From NCBI GenBank assembly GCA_963922205.1, contig CAWUHX010000024.1:1612001-1676000 (forward strand): a stretch of 64,000 nucleotides of DNA. The letters are read 5' to 3'. Shown in pieces: positions 32,192-44,700 of the stretch. The translations under genes were made by a program, and so were the position numbers. The stretch is from Romanomermis culicivorax. Its lineage: Eukaryota > Nematoda > Enoplea > Mermithida > Mermithidae. The stretch's first letter is position 1; each line of letters starts with the position of its first letter. The notes under the pieces were generated by a model that worked only from the letters and a program-made list of their open reading frames with translations, was not told the DNA's origin and did not search any database.

Positions 32192-33230
32192 AAGAACCAT
32201 AGCCCCCATTTCCCTGTAAGAGATATAGGTCACCAAAATAAGGGCCGTAGGCCCGGTACGAAAGTGGAAGCTTCTCGCTATTAGACCTTACCCAGCTAGT
32301 ACCAACTATAGAATGAACTATAGCTACTGTGGTGCTGCTCTGGGGTTACTACTGTAGAATATGGACAACACTGCCAGGTTAGGGGTGACCAATATTGGTC
32401 CTGTTCAGTATGAACGATGAACAGGATTCTCCGTAAAATAATCTTGAAGCTGGGATCCTGGTTGTGAACCAAAAGATCCCCTTTTGACCCGACCTCAGGG
32501 GGAGGGAGCTACTATTTACTGGGAAAGACTTAGATAGGAAAACCGGCTTAATGAGGGTTGCCCCTAACTACCCCTAACAACAATATGTTCTGAAACTTAC
32601 CTAGTCCAGCAAAACAGTTACAGCAGAGAGACTGTCGGGGGGAGCTGGTCACTCGGGTCGGGGATGGCGATGGTGTGGATTCCGGTTTTAGTCGGCTAAA
32701 GGAGAAGACGAGGTCTGGGGGATGACTTTATTTGATAATAATCAATGGCGGAAGAAGTCTGGTACAGTAAGACGACGGGTGAATATGCAAATTAGGTGGG
32801 GACGGCTAATACGCGGCGAACAATAGGCGAAAATAAAAGGAGATGGTGCAGACGGAGCAGCTAAACAACAAGGAGAGCTGGTGAACCCAGAAATGAGCAA
32901 AAACACATAACAACACACACTTTTAAGCACTTCATTGGCTACAGTAGGACTTGGGCCGAGTTTACGACGCCCAGGCCCAATTCTGCAGAGATAAAACTGC
33001 CGCAAGGTCCTGGGGCCGACTTAGTGCCTTTGCTAGACATATGAACGTCTTTAGCTGAAGTTTTCAAAGCTACTCATTTTGTGTCAGCAGGAGCGAAGCC
33101 CACTTTGTTGACACAAGGGGCATGTAAGGCGACCCAAAATAGCTGCGAGCACGTAGTGCCCTTTGAAGGAAACTTTTAGCTAAAGGGGCATAACGTTGCT
33201 GGCATGGAATGAAACAAAATAAAATAAAAT
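32192..33230. other. GC-richer non-coding block, transposon-like
   Basis: Composition rises relative to neighbours, with GGGGG and GGCCC words. GGGCCGTAGGCCC (32242-32254) is a near-palindrome. There is a TGTGTCAGCAGGAGC / TGTTGACACAAGG inverted pair (33079-33116) and (AAAAT)n at 33208-33228. No ORF of coding character. Possibly an LTR or DNA-transposon remnant, but no ends could be matched. Confidence 0.3.
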
Positions 33231-33689
33231 AAATGACGGGGCCTAAACGAAACAGAAACCCATAAAAATGACAAATGATCCGAAATAATAAGAAAATGAC
33301 AGATGATCAAAAATAATAATAAAATGGCAAATGATTAAAGTAACAAAATATCAGCATGGGAAATCGCATGACGTTGACACTGTCAAGAAGCCAATCCTAC
33401 TGTATTTCTTACTGTAGTCTTACTGTAAACATTCTTCTGAAAATCCCCGCCTTAGTGCGAAATTCACTTATCAATTCTAATCTTTTAATTTTCTAATTTC
33501 TTGACCTTTGCACGAGAACCTAAATTCCAGAGTTTTTATGACGCTTCATAGTTTTTGAACACAAAAAACTAATGGAATAAACTATTTCTGCATTTTGTCA
33601 GGATTATCAGATCTGTCATCATCACAAAAACTTCTGATTCACTCACTCTAGCTCGTCGATCGCCCACTTCATTGCTACTCGCCGTTTTG

Positions 33690-33697
33690 TATAAAAG
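33690..33697 (+). promoter_or_regulatory. TATA-box promoter candidate
   Basis: TATAAAAG in a locally GC-containing context, with CGATGTATCAACGACAGAG 10-30 bases downstream as a possible start region. Direct repeats TGACACTG at 33375-33382 and 34140-34147 bracket the block, so it may be part of a solo LTR. That is weak, since the ends are not TG...CA. Confidence 0.3.
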
Positions 33698-33784
33698 ACT
33701 CGATGTATCAACGACAGAGACCCCCAGGAACAAATTTCGTTTCGTCAAAGACGAGGAAAGGTCGTCTATCGTCGCTAGATCGAA

Positions 33785-33830
33785 AATATTATATTGATAT
33801 ATATATATATTATATTGATATATATCGTCC
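33785..33830. repeat. AT microsatellite
   Basis: TATATTGATATATATATATATTATATTGATATATATC-type simple repeat, two copies of TATATTGATATATAT. Confidence 0.8.
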
Positions 33831-34165
33831 AACGTCTATTTATTTTTATTATAAATACATCTGAATTTTGATCGGTTGATCTCAGACTATTAGGAGTGAC
33901 CTTTATCATTACGGGATTTCATTCGAATCGTTCTTAACATTATTATTTCCCTCTCTATTCCTTCTGTGCTCTTATCTTATCGGGTTTGTCTTTTGTTAAT
34001 AACCCAGATTTTGGAAGTTTAAGTTTAGTTGTCCACACTTGCTGACCAGTACAGTAAACCTTTCCATTACGCTCAAAAGCCTTAAACAAAAACTATAACC
34101 CAAACCCATTCAAAACTTTACAATACTTTCGTCGGCACGTGACACTGCGGTAGATTATAGATCCA

Positions 34166-34423
34166 TTGAACCAGACCAAGCAAATGGATGATGATCAGAA
34201 CAGTAAATTATCTTTGACTATCCATTCAGTTGCAGGTGACAATTTCAGTGTTATTTCTTTTAATTATTCACATTTTTGGCATTCTCATTCTGCATCTGTT
34301 GATGGCAGAGTTGATATCCCCGATTTTCTGGATGATCTAGAACCTGAATGTCAGTGTTTGAAGCTGAAATGCAAACTAATCAGTAAAGAAATTTTAACGA
34401 TTTTCATTTTTGGTTTTAACTAA
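34166..34423 (+). other. Short open frame, doubtful
   Basis: From ATG 34166 or 34184 the frame runs ~80 codons (MDDDQNSKLSLTIHSVAG..., PDFLDDLEPECQCLKLKC). A CAG|GTGACA donor-like site lies at 34235. It stands downstream of the TATA candidate. No domain recognised; it might be a retroelement leader or first exon. Confidence 0.2.
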
Positions 34424-34589
34424 ATTATATGTTTTAATGATTTGTTTTTTGATTGTTGTGATATCCTTCATATGGTTTTATTGGTAGACCGATGACATAA
34501 TGCTACAAGTTAAGTCTCATGAATATGATTTCACATCACCCTAAAGGCCTTGCAAAATCTCATATTTCGTCTTAAAATCAAAACTACCA

Positions 34590-35130
34590 TACCCACGGTA
34601 AGACAAAAGTTGGAAATTTTCGATTTTTTCATTTTTGACATGCACTTCTTCCAAGCTTTTCAGGTGTGGGTACGTCAGACATCATTTTTTGTAAATTTAC
34701 CTAATATAAGGCGAATGAATGGGCTGCAATTTACTGTAGGATTCATGATTGTAAAGTGCATATTAGGAATACAGTGGTACTCGAAACAACGTTTTGAGTG
34801 CAAAATTGCTATTGTCCCAAAAATGACCATACCTACTGCAAAAGCTCAGAAAAACCAAAAATTTTGCCATGTCATGTCCTCGACCTGCTAACAAAAACTT
34901 TTCAGAAATATGTATTGCTAGAGGGTCGCATGGGATTTATCCAGCATCTGATAATTGCTATCTCCATTGTATAACTATTACAGCTTGATAAATGTCAAAA
35001 TGAAAAATTAGGACAAGTTTTGTATGATAAATATTGAGATAATTCCCAAACTGTGTAAACATAAAATACGTAGGCCTTCAGTATACCAAAGTTTGGAATT
35101 TTTGTTTTTTTACTTTTCTGTCTATTTACG
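34590..35130 (-). repeat. Dispersed repeat family B, minus-strand copy
   Basis: Inverted relative to 14780-15540 and 38235-38640. Landmarks: GACAAAAGTTGGAAATTTTC, TGACATGCACTTCTT, TTTACTGTAGGATT, GTGCATATTAGGAATAC and CCAAAGTTTGGAATTTT. Confidence 0.65.
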
Positions 35131-35161
35131 AGACTTGATATGTACTGGTCTAAGTTTGAAG

Positions 35162-35833
35162 CAGGGTTTTTTGCATATGCCAGGTTGCAGTGTGCAACTT
35201 GAGGAAAAATTTTGGTTGCACAGATAAATTTTTGGTTGCTCACTATAAAACCGATAAATTTGCTCAAATTTATCGCAAAAACAATCGCAAACTAGTTTTC
35301 TTGAATTTCATTCGATCCGCGTCAGTTTTAGGAATTTAATACCTAATTTTCTGAGTTTTGGAGAGAAAATGAAAAGATTAATATAACTTGACTAGAGTAA
35401 TTTATTCGGCGCGTAGCGCCGAAAATTTTTCCTAAATTTCAATATTTTAGAACGCTGGAAAATGAATCTCGCCACCTTTTATTTCCCAGGCAGAGGATTT
35501 GATTTCTCAGTGAATTTTATGAGTTTTGAGTCGGACAAACTAAAATTCAAAAACTAGGCAAGCGACTAAGAATTTGAATCTTTTAACCGGCAAGATTTTC
35601 TAGCATTGTCTTACACTCAAAATGTTTTAATCACATGAAAGTCAAAATTTTTAAACTAGAATGACATTTTCTAACCGCGCACTGGAATATAATATGAAAA
35701 ATTATATCTCCGGACAGAAAACCCTTTAACCTAATCGATAGAGCAGTCAGGGTTCAAGTTGCACTGTGCAACTTGGTGGAAAAAACTTGGTTGCACAGCC
35801 CGAAATTTGGTTGCTATGCGCAAAAAAACCCTG
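35162..35833. mobile_element. hAT-like MITE, sister of 21468-22829
   Basis: Begins CAGGGTTTTTTGCATATGCC and ends ATGCGCAAAAAAACCCTG. It is flanked by GTTTGAAG (35154-35161) and GTTTGAAA (35834-35841), an 8-bp duplication with one mismatch. Subterminal GTTGCA...TGCAACTTG and GGTTGCACAG occur at both ends. A CGGCGCGTAGCGCCG box lies at 35408-35422. Confidence 0.85.
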
Positions 35834-35841
35834 GTTTGAAA

Positions 35842-36787
35842 TAACTCTATTACGAAATACAATGCTCTATAATGTAGTATAAAACTGTTTTCAGGATTGC
35901 GCATTTTACACTTTTGAGTAAATTTTAAAATGTCAAAAATGAGATTGTAAAAATGGCGAAAAAGCTGACTTTCCAAAAAAAGCTCAAAAGGATCGAAAAA
36001 TGGCCTATGCAGTGGATAGATCAGGATGTATTTTAGTCGCCTATAACATTGCCAAAGTTCATATGTTCATATACCGCTGGGTGTTGAATCTACATAAAAC
36101 TCCCAATTATTTTGGTGAATAAATTTTCATTTTAAATTCTTTTTCAACAAAGTTGGCTTTTCTCTAAATATTGTGTTTCAGATCATATAGTAAAGCGTTG
36201 GGAGTGAACAGAAATAGAAAATCAAGGTATAAAGCTTTTGGAGCAAATCGGTTTGTAATGAATTACTTTCCATTCGAAAATTCTGGTCATATAGTGTTGG
36301 GTTATTCATATTTACTGTTTTATCGTTAATAATCGTCTGCTTTTCAGCAGGATAGTAGTAGGTTCATTTGTCTTCACAAAGACTGCTTGGCTTGCTTTCC
36401 ATGATCAGAAACTACCCTATTAGAAATTCATGTTTGGAAAACTGTTCATTTTCATCAAATTTTGCACAAAAGTCTGGATATCATTTCAACATTAAACTTT
36501 TGTTTGAGGCGAATTCCTTCGTCAAATTTTTTCAGGAAAAATTGCTTTTGTTTTGCTGTGAGCATTTTCACACGTTCTTTGACTTCTGAGTGCACATCTT
36601 CTTCCACAACATCTGTTTTCCCTGCTGTGTAGAATGCTCATAGATGCTTCTTGAAAATCTGAGCGTAATGGCATTAGATGGACCAATTCTAGTTTCCTAT
36701 GTAGTAATAGCATTCTCTCAAGCTGACACTTGAAGTATTGTGAAAATGCTATAGTTTGGAGACAACCTGTTGACCATCTTACTGTAA
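35842..36787. other. Intergenic, no gene seen
   Basis: AT-rich; the short ORFs have no recognisable character. Confidence 0.4.
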
Positions 36788-38010
36788 AGCCCTATTCAGA
36801 AGTGAAATCGTCCATTAAATCCTAGGTTTCGCTGACAGTTGGCGACAATCGGTGACAGTCGCCGATTTATAAAATGTTATTAACCATTCGGGGAATCGAG
36901 AATATTATTTTATCCACTATTCAAGGAATTGGGACGTTCGGGTAATAGAGACTAAAGCATTGTTCAGAAAAACGGAAATTCCGATTGTAATATTTCAAGG
37001 AAACCAGCAAACCCACTTTCCTGTTTGAGAAACCCTGTTTATTTCCACCAATAAACGAAATGTTTTCTACCCATTTTTTTCCTACTGTATTCCCTATCTA
37101 TGAAATTTATCTAAACTTTAAATAACATAAAATGAGACAAGTCATGGCCACATAAAAAACATACCTAAAAAACATTCTACTTTCTTCTTTTGATCTTCAT
37201 CTTGCCAAAATTGACGTCAATCGCTGGATTCGAACCGATCACCCATCATTGCTTGCCAAAACGCTTGAAGAAAAACCCTAAAATTTTTTGGTTTCCTTCT
37301 ATATGCACATAAAAAAACTTAGCCATGAATTGAATATACTATTTTATCTCCTGTTGGAATTAGATTCCTGAGATCCCTCTCAAGTTAAAGTTATTCCATT
37401 ATAAGTTTGATCTTATTGTTCTTTCATTTACCCACTTACCTGACTCTCTTTCTCTCTCGTTTATTGATGTCATTCAGTTTGGTCTTGGTCGTTTCTTGCA
37501 TTCCGTGGCTGGAAGAAACAAAAACATACAGTAAACCACACCATCGGAAGTTCACACAACAGTAGCTCCAACCAACCCCATAACCCATAAATATAGCAAG
37601 TCCTACACGATGAATCGGGACTCTCCGGGAATAGGGGCAAATGGGAGATTGGGGAAAATGAATGTTCGGGAAATAAGGACACAATAAAAAACTAACGATA
37701 TTTTTGGGAAATATTTCCCACTCAAAAGGCAAAATAGGGGTGTTCTTGAAAATAATCAAACAAAATTTTCTTCCCACACACGTGGATTGTATAAACATGC
37801 ACGCTCAAGATTTTCAGGTTTTATATTCTTTAGGCAAAGCTAAAGCCATATTCAGAAGTGGAAAGTCCTAGGATTTTTATCGGCAACAGTCGGCGACTCT
37901 AAGGAATGACTAGACAATTTGCATTAAGCCCTATTCAGAAGTGAAAAAATCCTAGTATTTTGGTCGCCGACAATCAGCGACAGTCGGCGAGTGCACTTCT
38001 GAATTGGGCT
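36788..38010. mobile_element. Harbinger-type non-autonomous element(s), TAA duplication
   Basis: Begins AGCCCTATTCAGAAGTG after TAA (36785-36787) and ends CACTTCTGAATTGGGCT before TAA (38011-38013). Two more left-type ends lie inside (37844 AGCCATATTCAGAAGTGG; 37927 AGCCCTATTCAGAAGTGA). The last 84 bp therefore look like a complete short MITE on their own. Subterminal GGCGAC/GTCGCC words (CGACAGTCGGCGA) recur. Interior ORFs are not convincing. Confidence 0.7.
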
Positions 38011-38013
38011 TAA

Positions 38014-38780
38014 AAGTAACCTTTGATGCCTCGAGTAATTTTTTCTTCCTATGCCTACCATGGAAAGAATCGAAATATCTTTGCCGTTAAGATCGACAAA
38101 CAACAGATGGAAAAAAACGAAAAAACAAATTATTTAGAAAATTGGTTTGTTTGAGTTATCCCAGACAAAACGTGCAAAAAATATTGTGAAAAATTTACCT
38201 AAAAGATATATCACGAAAATGTTAATTATCTTTACATCACCATCACATCGTACAGGAAATTTTCTGGTGCCTCTAGCTTTAGCATTAGATATGGTAATTT
38301 TGGTGAAAAAATGACAATTTTGGATCTCAAAATTTTAGGTTTCGAGCACCACCATATTCCTAATACGCATTTCACGTTCATAAATCCTACAGTATTATTC
38401 AAACCCATTCATTCGCCTCACAATTAGGCAAATCTACGTATCTAAACCTGAAAAATTTTAAAGAAGTAGATGTCAAAAATCAGGAAAACCGAAAATTTTC
38501 AACATTTGTCTAACGGTAGATATGCAAGTTTTGATTTTCAGACGAAATGAATATCATTTTCGTTCCTAAACGCATCAAGTTATATTAAATTCGTGCTTCT
38601 CAAATGAGGTTGAATTTTTACTTGTAATCTTCTCGTTGAATCCCATCAGAAATCGTGTCTTAAACAAAATGACCACTATTACATCGATTGTGATTTCTGC
38701 TTCTCATGTGCTTGTTTATGGTACTGTTCCGTTGAATATATCTTTCTTACTGTAAGTATCGGATCGTATACCATTCACTC
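38014..38780 (+). repeat. Upstream region of QTRT2 with a family B copy
   Basis: 38235-38640 is collinear with 14780-15540. The last ~140 bases before the gene are unique, with TTACTGTAAGT at 38749. No promoter motif stands out. Confidence 0.55.
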
Positions 38781-38831
38781 TTGCGCGTCGCCGCCTTTTT
38801 AGCGCTTATGAGAGCTTCCACGGCCTTAAAA

Positions 38832-41353
38832 ATGGTCGAATTTTCGATTCTAGATAATTTTAACGCCAAATTTTCAGCCACAAATGGTCGTTTGGGCCAC
38901 GTGAAAAAATGGGCCGGAAAATCCGTGGATTTCCGGACGCCCCTGTGCCTTATTCATACTCAAGCCGGTCACGTACCGCATTTATCGCATGACCTTTTAT
39001 CTTACGCTGGCGTTTCACCCGAAAATTTCATCTTTCAATTGACTTTACCAACTTTGTAAGTTTTCTCTATTAAAAGTAATTGGATTCTTCGCTCAAAATC
39101 GCAAAACTTGGCGTTTAGCTTGTTGAAAATTTCGATTTTCCCTTCCAGCATTCATCAATTAAGCGTCGTCAAGAATTTCGATCGCGGTTTGAAATCTTAC
39201 TTTGGTCTCGGTGTAAGTATTTTCCTGGCGAGTTAGTTGTTAACGTCGATCTTCAAATTTGCATTCTTATCAATGATTTTTTGTGTAAGGACATTTGTGT
39301 CAATTGGCACAAGGAACCGAAAAAATTTGTGCCAATTGGGCAAAAAATATTCTTCCTAGAATCCATACCTGTAACATGTCCGACCAGTTTGGGGAGTAAA
39401 CCCAAAATTTGGGGGGGGGCGTTCGAAAGAATTACAAAAAAGTCGAAAAAACTCCGAAAATTTTCCCAAAAAAGCCAAAAAAAGGTATTTTCCGAGTTTG
39501 AGGTGGGGAGTTGGGTGTAGGGTTGATCAAGTTGAGGGGGTTCCGACATTTGGATATGTGGTTTGACCAAGTGGGGGGATCCTCCCCAACACCCCCTCCC
39601 CATTACAGGTGTGCTAGAATCATTGAAGGTTTCAGGCCGAAAGTTCGATAAAAATATAATCAAATCTACATTCACCGCACTAATATCCTGTTTTCATCGG
39701 TTTAAAATTTAAAAATGAATGGAATGCCGCGAGGATTCAAATATTACAATATATAATTGTTCATGAGATTTATATTTTTCTTTCCTTTAATTTCGGTTAC
39801 GGTTTTTTTCTAGCAACGATGTGAAAATTGAATTGGAGATGTCTATGTTGGCTGGCGTACTCCTGAAGAAAATTGAACCAAAATTCGAGTAAATTTTTGG
39901 TCGAAAAATTGTGCTAGCTATATCAATTTTTCTACTTGAATCAAACATCAAAAATAAGAATTTCAGTTTCCAATCCGAATCCCACTGAATAAGCAGAGAA
40001 CGTTCAGAACTTCTAATTTCATATCAGTCATTGACAGCCTATAAGTTTGCTGCGACGATACAAATGCACTATTCGAAGCGCATTTTCCTTCGTTCCGAGC
40101 AAGTACAGCTTGTTAATATTATATTTACTGACTCGTCGCGGGACGCCGAATTTTTTTTGAAAACCGAAGACCTGTCAGAAATTTTGTACCGATTGGCATG
40201 GCACAAACGCACAAAATTTGTTTTGCGATCCCTATTTTTTTGTGTCCAAAAAACCATGTTTTGGCATAAAGAAAAAACATTCTATTTAAAGGACAATCAT
40301 TCTACATTATTATCAATCTGCGATCCGGTTGCTGAAGAAAAATCGTCAACGATGGCTTCGAAACTGGGTGTCGGCGTACGGGGCGTCGGCGGACGTTACG
40401 TGGTCGACAGACAAATTTTGAAGAATCTAATTTTAGACTTGAAATTAGATTCTATACAAATTATAGCCGATAACGGCGTTAAAAATAGCGAAAAACGGAA
40501 ATCGAAAGCTTTGGAGAGAAGCCATAAATTTTTAGAACAAGTCTTTTTCGATTTAGAAGCGGAAAATTTGAAAGTAGACGATTATGAAGTAGGAAATACG
40601 GCTTAAATCTAACGTTCTAAAGTATTCTTCTTCACAGAGACAAAATTTAAACCTTTTTGGTACATTATGCAGTTTCGACGACGACGACATTTACGCTTGC
40701 AAATCGTGTAATTTGCTGAACGAATACGACGATTTGGCGGGTAAAATTTTGGTTTAGTGCAGACAAACATCAAAAACATTTTCTTACACTCATCAGGTTA
40801 TGTCATCGATTTGGAAACTGTAAATTTGGCTCCGAAATTTCTACATCATTTAAATCCGAAAAAATTGAAATTATGCTTCGGTGCTCTTGATCCGCAACAA
40901 ATTTATCAATTGATTACAAAATTTGGAATTGATATTTTCGATACGTCGTACGTTTTATTGATTAGTAATCAACATAAGGCGTTGAAGATCGATTTCGACG
41001 GTTTTGAGAAGGACAATTTTTTTCAATTGCTGGATATAACGGACGGGAAGTGAGTTGAAAAATTCCTCCGCATTTTTTGTGTCTTACTGTAGTTTTCGCA
41101 GATTGACAGCGAATTTTTCCAAGCTAATCGATAATTGCGATTGTTACACGTGTAAAAAATTTACGAAAGCTTATTTACACCATTTAAATAATACGTCCGA
41201 AATGCTGGAATACGTTTTATTGATGATGTAAGTTTTTTCTGAATGCGAGTTATAATGGTACAGCAATATTATCTTATATTCTTTAGACATAATTTACATC
41301 AATATACGGAATATTTCCAACACTTGAGGCGATATTTGGCCGGCAATCCTTGA
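38832..41353 (+). CDS. QTRT2: Queuine tRNA-ribosyltransferase accessory subunit 2
   Basis: Seven exons give a 377-residue protein: 38832-39055, 39149-39212, 40292-40588, 40638-40740, 40797-41049, 41102-41227 and 41287-41353. All junctions are GT-AG and phases are consistent. QTRT2 pairs with catalytic QTRT1 to exchange guanine for queuine at the wobble base of GUN-anticodon tRNAs. Family marks: N-terminal [14 protein letters not shown] and [21 protein letters not shown], central LLSICDPV and [11 protein letters not shown], and C-terminal zinc site C326-x-C328-x2-C331 with H357 (CDCYTC ... MIHN), ending [12 protein letters not shown]. It is slightly shorter than the vertebrate protein (~415). 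ATG 38808 in the same frame is an alternative start; TTTTTAG at 38796-38802 precedes both. Intron 2 carries repeat sequence. Confidence 0.93.
39280..40090 (+). repeat. Repeat insertion in QTRT2 intron 2 (family C plus foldback-arm sequence)
   Basis: Contains TGTGTCAATTGGCACAAGG and TTTGTGCCAATTGGGCAAA (39295-39345), G/C runs (39409-39420, 39570-39600), and then sequence collinear with the foldback right arm at 20030-20290 (TTTCGGTTACGG, TGTCTATG, CAGTTTCCAATCCG, AAGTTTGCTGCGACGATACAA). It enlarges the intron to 1079 bp, whereas the other QTRT2 introns are 49-93 bp. Confidence 0.75.
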
Positions 41354-41366
41354 TTTTATGTTGAAT

Positions 41367-41372
41367 AATAAA
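41367..41372 (+). promoter_or_regulatory. QTRT2 polyadenylation signal
   Basis: AATAAA 13 bases after the stop codon, giving a very short 3' UTR as is common in nematodes. Confidence 0.75.
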
Positions 41373-41722
41373 CGGTTTACACCAAGCGTGTTGATATTCG
41401 TGACATTGGTTCACACCGGACAGTATCTGTAGTGTAAAGACTGATTATCTAATCGAATCGTTTCGGTTTTAGATTGTGAGCATGCGATTCGTTGATTTTA
41501 CACTAAACTGGTGTGTTTCGGAATGAAAAATAATGCGTCTTGAGGGACTTTCAAGAAATTCAAGATTTTTAGCTAATTTTATTAATTTGATTTTCATAAT
41601 TGCTAAATCAATCAAAATGGTATAAAATTAATATCTTCAAATTACATATTTTCGATATCTATCTAAAGAATATTCATTCGGAACGATCTTCATTTTTGAT
41701 GGGCTAAAAATGAAAAATCTAA

Positions 41723-41729
41723 TTTTCAG
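41723..41729 (+). promoter_or_regulatory. Possible trans-splice acceptor at TRIP4 start
   Basis: TTTTCAG ends one base before the ATG at 41731 and lies ~357 bases after the QTRT2 poly(A) signal. Spliced-leader addition here would give a TRIP4 mRNA almost without 5' UTR. An ordinary acceptor of an unseen 5' exon is the alternative. Confidence 0.45.
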
Positions 41730-41730
41730 G

Positions 41731-44700
41731 ATGTCCAATTTCCAAACCTATCGCAAAAATTCTAGGAAATTCGACGACGATTTGGATTCGAAATACAGTG
41801 GTCGTAGTTCTATAAACGTACCGCTTAATGCTCGGCAACCTACCTCCGGTGGTCATTCAGCGACTACTGGTCGGAAACCGGGTCAAGAGAAATTCGTCCC
41901 TTTATTCAGCGATCAAGGTCAGGAAAAATTGGTGGCCAAGTTACCCGGATCGCATAAATGCGATTGTCAAGCTTCGATTCATAAATTGATCAATAATTGT
42001 TTATCGTGTGGGAAAATTGTTTGCGATCAAGAAGGTTCAGGCGCTTGTTATTTTTGCGGGGCTATGGTAAAGTTTTTTGGTTGGCTTACTCTAGTTTTGG
42101 TCGTTCGATTGAAAGTTCGAAAATTTAGAATTCTGTTGAATTTGCATTATTTTCGGAATTCGAAAAAATTAGTTTCAAAATTATTTTTCCAATTTCCAGT
42201 AATCTGTGTTCTATTTTAAAATTCAGCGAATTTTATTTTTAATTCAGTTCAAAAATTGTAAAAACTTTTCAAGTGTCTATCTATTTTGCCAAATATGTTG
42301 ATTTTATTCAAGAATCACGAAAAATGTGTCCAATATTCAACTTCCTTTTCGAATATTCTGAAATTTCCCAGTTTTGTGATTAAAGCTAAAAATCAGAGGA
42401 AATCTGTCTAGTAATAAAGCTTTTTTGGGAATTTTCCCCCGCTTCATATTGATTTTCATCGAAAATTTGTACAAGTTAAGAGTTTGCAATAGCTTGATTT
42501 ATGTCTTGAAATTCCTTTTTCATGATTTCGAGTATATTAGACTTCTGTCAAGAAATATCAAAAATCTGTTGGATTTTGACGTACGAAAATTTCGAAAATC
42601 CGGGCGTTTCATTTGTTTATTGGAGTCAGTCAAATTTGTATTATTTTGAAAATTTGGAAGAAGACGTTAGTTTTTTGTTGCAAATTGTCGGAAAGGATTT
42701 TCGCTTAAAATTTGTAGAATTTTATCTAGCGAAAGAATAAATTTTGATCAACATTTCTCAATCTCATCGGCATCAATCGAATTTTAATTTTTGTAGATTT
42801 TTTTGTTCGCAATTATTTATCAAAATTGTATTCCGAATTCGTGATTTTTATAATCATAAAATCGAAAATTCGTTAATTTTTTTAAATTTTCAAGAAAAAA
42901 TTGCATAATTCTGACTATGATAAAATTCGTCAAATTTGTATTTCTTTTTTCACAGTTCTTTTTAAAAATTTCGGAAATTTCGAAATTTAGACAAAATATG
43001 GGAAACTCGAATTTTTTTGAGTTTTCGTGGAAAAGTTCTGAAATTTTCGAAGAAATTTGTTCATTTTTTTGCACTATAAAAGTTTAATATTTTTTAGGTT
43101 TGTACGCTCCAAGAACAAAAAATTTTACAAATCGGTGGTCGCGCGGCCGACGATTTAAGGAAAAAGTTGTTATTTTCGTCGAAAAATCGTTCAATTTTAA
43201 ATGAAAATTCAATTTCGAAATCGACGTTTTCGCTTAGTTCTTTGGGCAAAGATTTAGAACAGGCGACTTCAGAAAAAGATAAATTATTAAAATATCAAGA
43301 AAATAAGTAATTTTTTGTTTAAAAGTGTGGGGGGAATTTTAAAAATGGGAAAGTATTTTCCATTTTTTTAAAGTTTTATAACCCAGGAAAGTTTCCGAAC
43401 ATCGGAAAAGATGCCAAAAAATTTAAATTCAACTGTTTATGCAAATTTTTAAATATGGGCAAAATTTGATTTATTTTTAAATTTAACGAGTTGCTGGCGT
43501 GCAAAAAATTCGGAATATGTAGAAAAAGCAAAAGACAATTATTTTTAATTTCTTCTTTTTCTTTTAATTTCCAATTTTTCTTTGTTTTACAAATCTGAAA
43601 AGTTGCCGATCGTCCGGGGAAACGCAAGCAGGATCAATATTTGACTACTTTATGGTAATTTTTTAGCGTCGCCCGAACTAAAGTTTACGACGATCAATCG
43701 GATTATTACTCGTTGGAAAATTGTCAATGGTTATCCAAAGAAGAGCGAGAATTTTTACGAGTGCAAAATGAAAAAATGGACGAACAGAAAAGGTGGCAAA
43801 ATTCTCGTCTAAATAGAAAAATTATTATAGACTTATGCGGCGGAGACACGGAAAATAACGTAAATTGGTTACTGTAGCTTTTGGCTCTGTGTCAAAACGG
43901 GTTTTGTATAAAAAATTTTCCGATAGGAAAACGAAGCGGGAAGTTTCGAAAATCTGGTTCAACAAATGAAGGAAAATCCGAATATTTCGACACAGTCGAA
44001 TATGACACACAAGTCGCAAGCACCGACGCCCGTTTATCAATATCATTTGCATCATAAGGTGAGTCGAGATCGAACAATTTTACAATAAACCGCGGTACCC
44101 GCGATGTATTCGTTTGCGGTAACTTTTGAAAAGAAAATTCTTCATTTGACCTTTCTGCCATTCTTAGTAATTAGTAAGCTACAGTAATGTTTAAGATTCG
44201 ATAGAACCTTACAGTACACTTTGGTACTTCAGTATAATACAATACTTGCTGTTCGCCATAGAAGGGTCTAGAAAAAAATTTTATCCGCAACATGCAGTTT
44301 GCCACAGTAAACCTTGCGAAAGATATTTTATCCTGCAACTAATTCTCTACTTATCGTAGCTTGCTACAGTATCTTTTCGAATAACTCCTATTGTATTTCA
44401 AATTATACTTTTCTCAAACTCATCTGAAACTTGCCACATAATTATCTGCACACTTTGTATTCTAGTGTGAAACTTTTGAAAAAATTCTATCCTGTATAAC
44501 TCATAGAGGTGAAACGAGTACCCTGATGCAGATCTGTGTTACCCGGAACTTTTCAGGATCCGGATCAAGAAGAAGCATTTCCAATTACCCGAATCTGGAT
44601 CTGGAAGAAGCATTTTTAATTATCCGGTTCCGGATAATTTCAAATGAAGTTTTGACATAACTGATTATAATGAAGTATTAACATCAAGGTAATGTTATAA

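Noticed and set aside
33375-34147. Solo LTR bounded by TGACACTG direct repeats
   Set aside because: Interior does not begin with TG and end with CA and the duplication is longer than usual for LTR elements; kept only as a promoter note.
37195-37265. tRNA-like B box (GGTTCGAATCCAG on the minus strand)
   Set aside because: T stem does not pair and no A box or acceptor stem is found; at most a SINE remnant.
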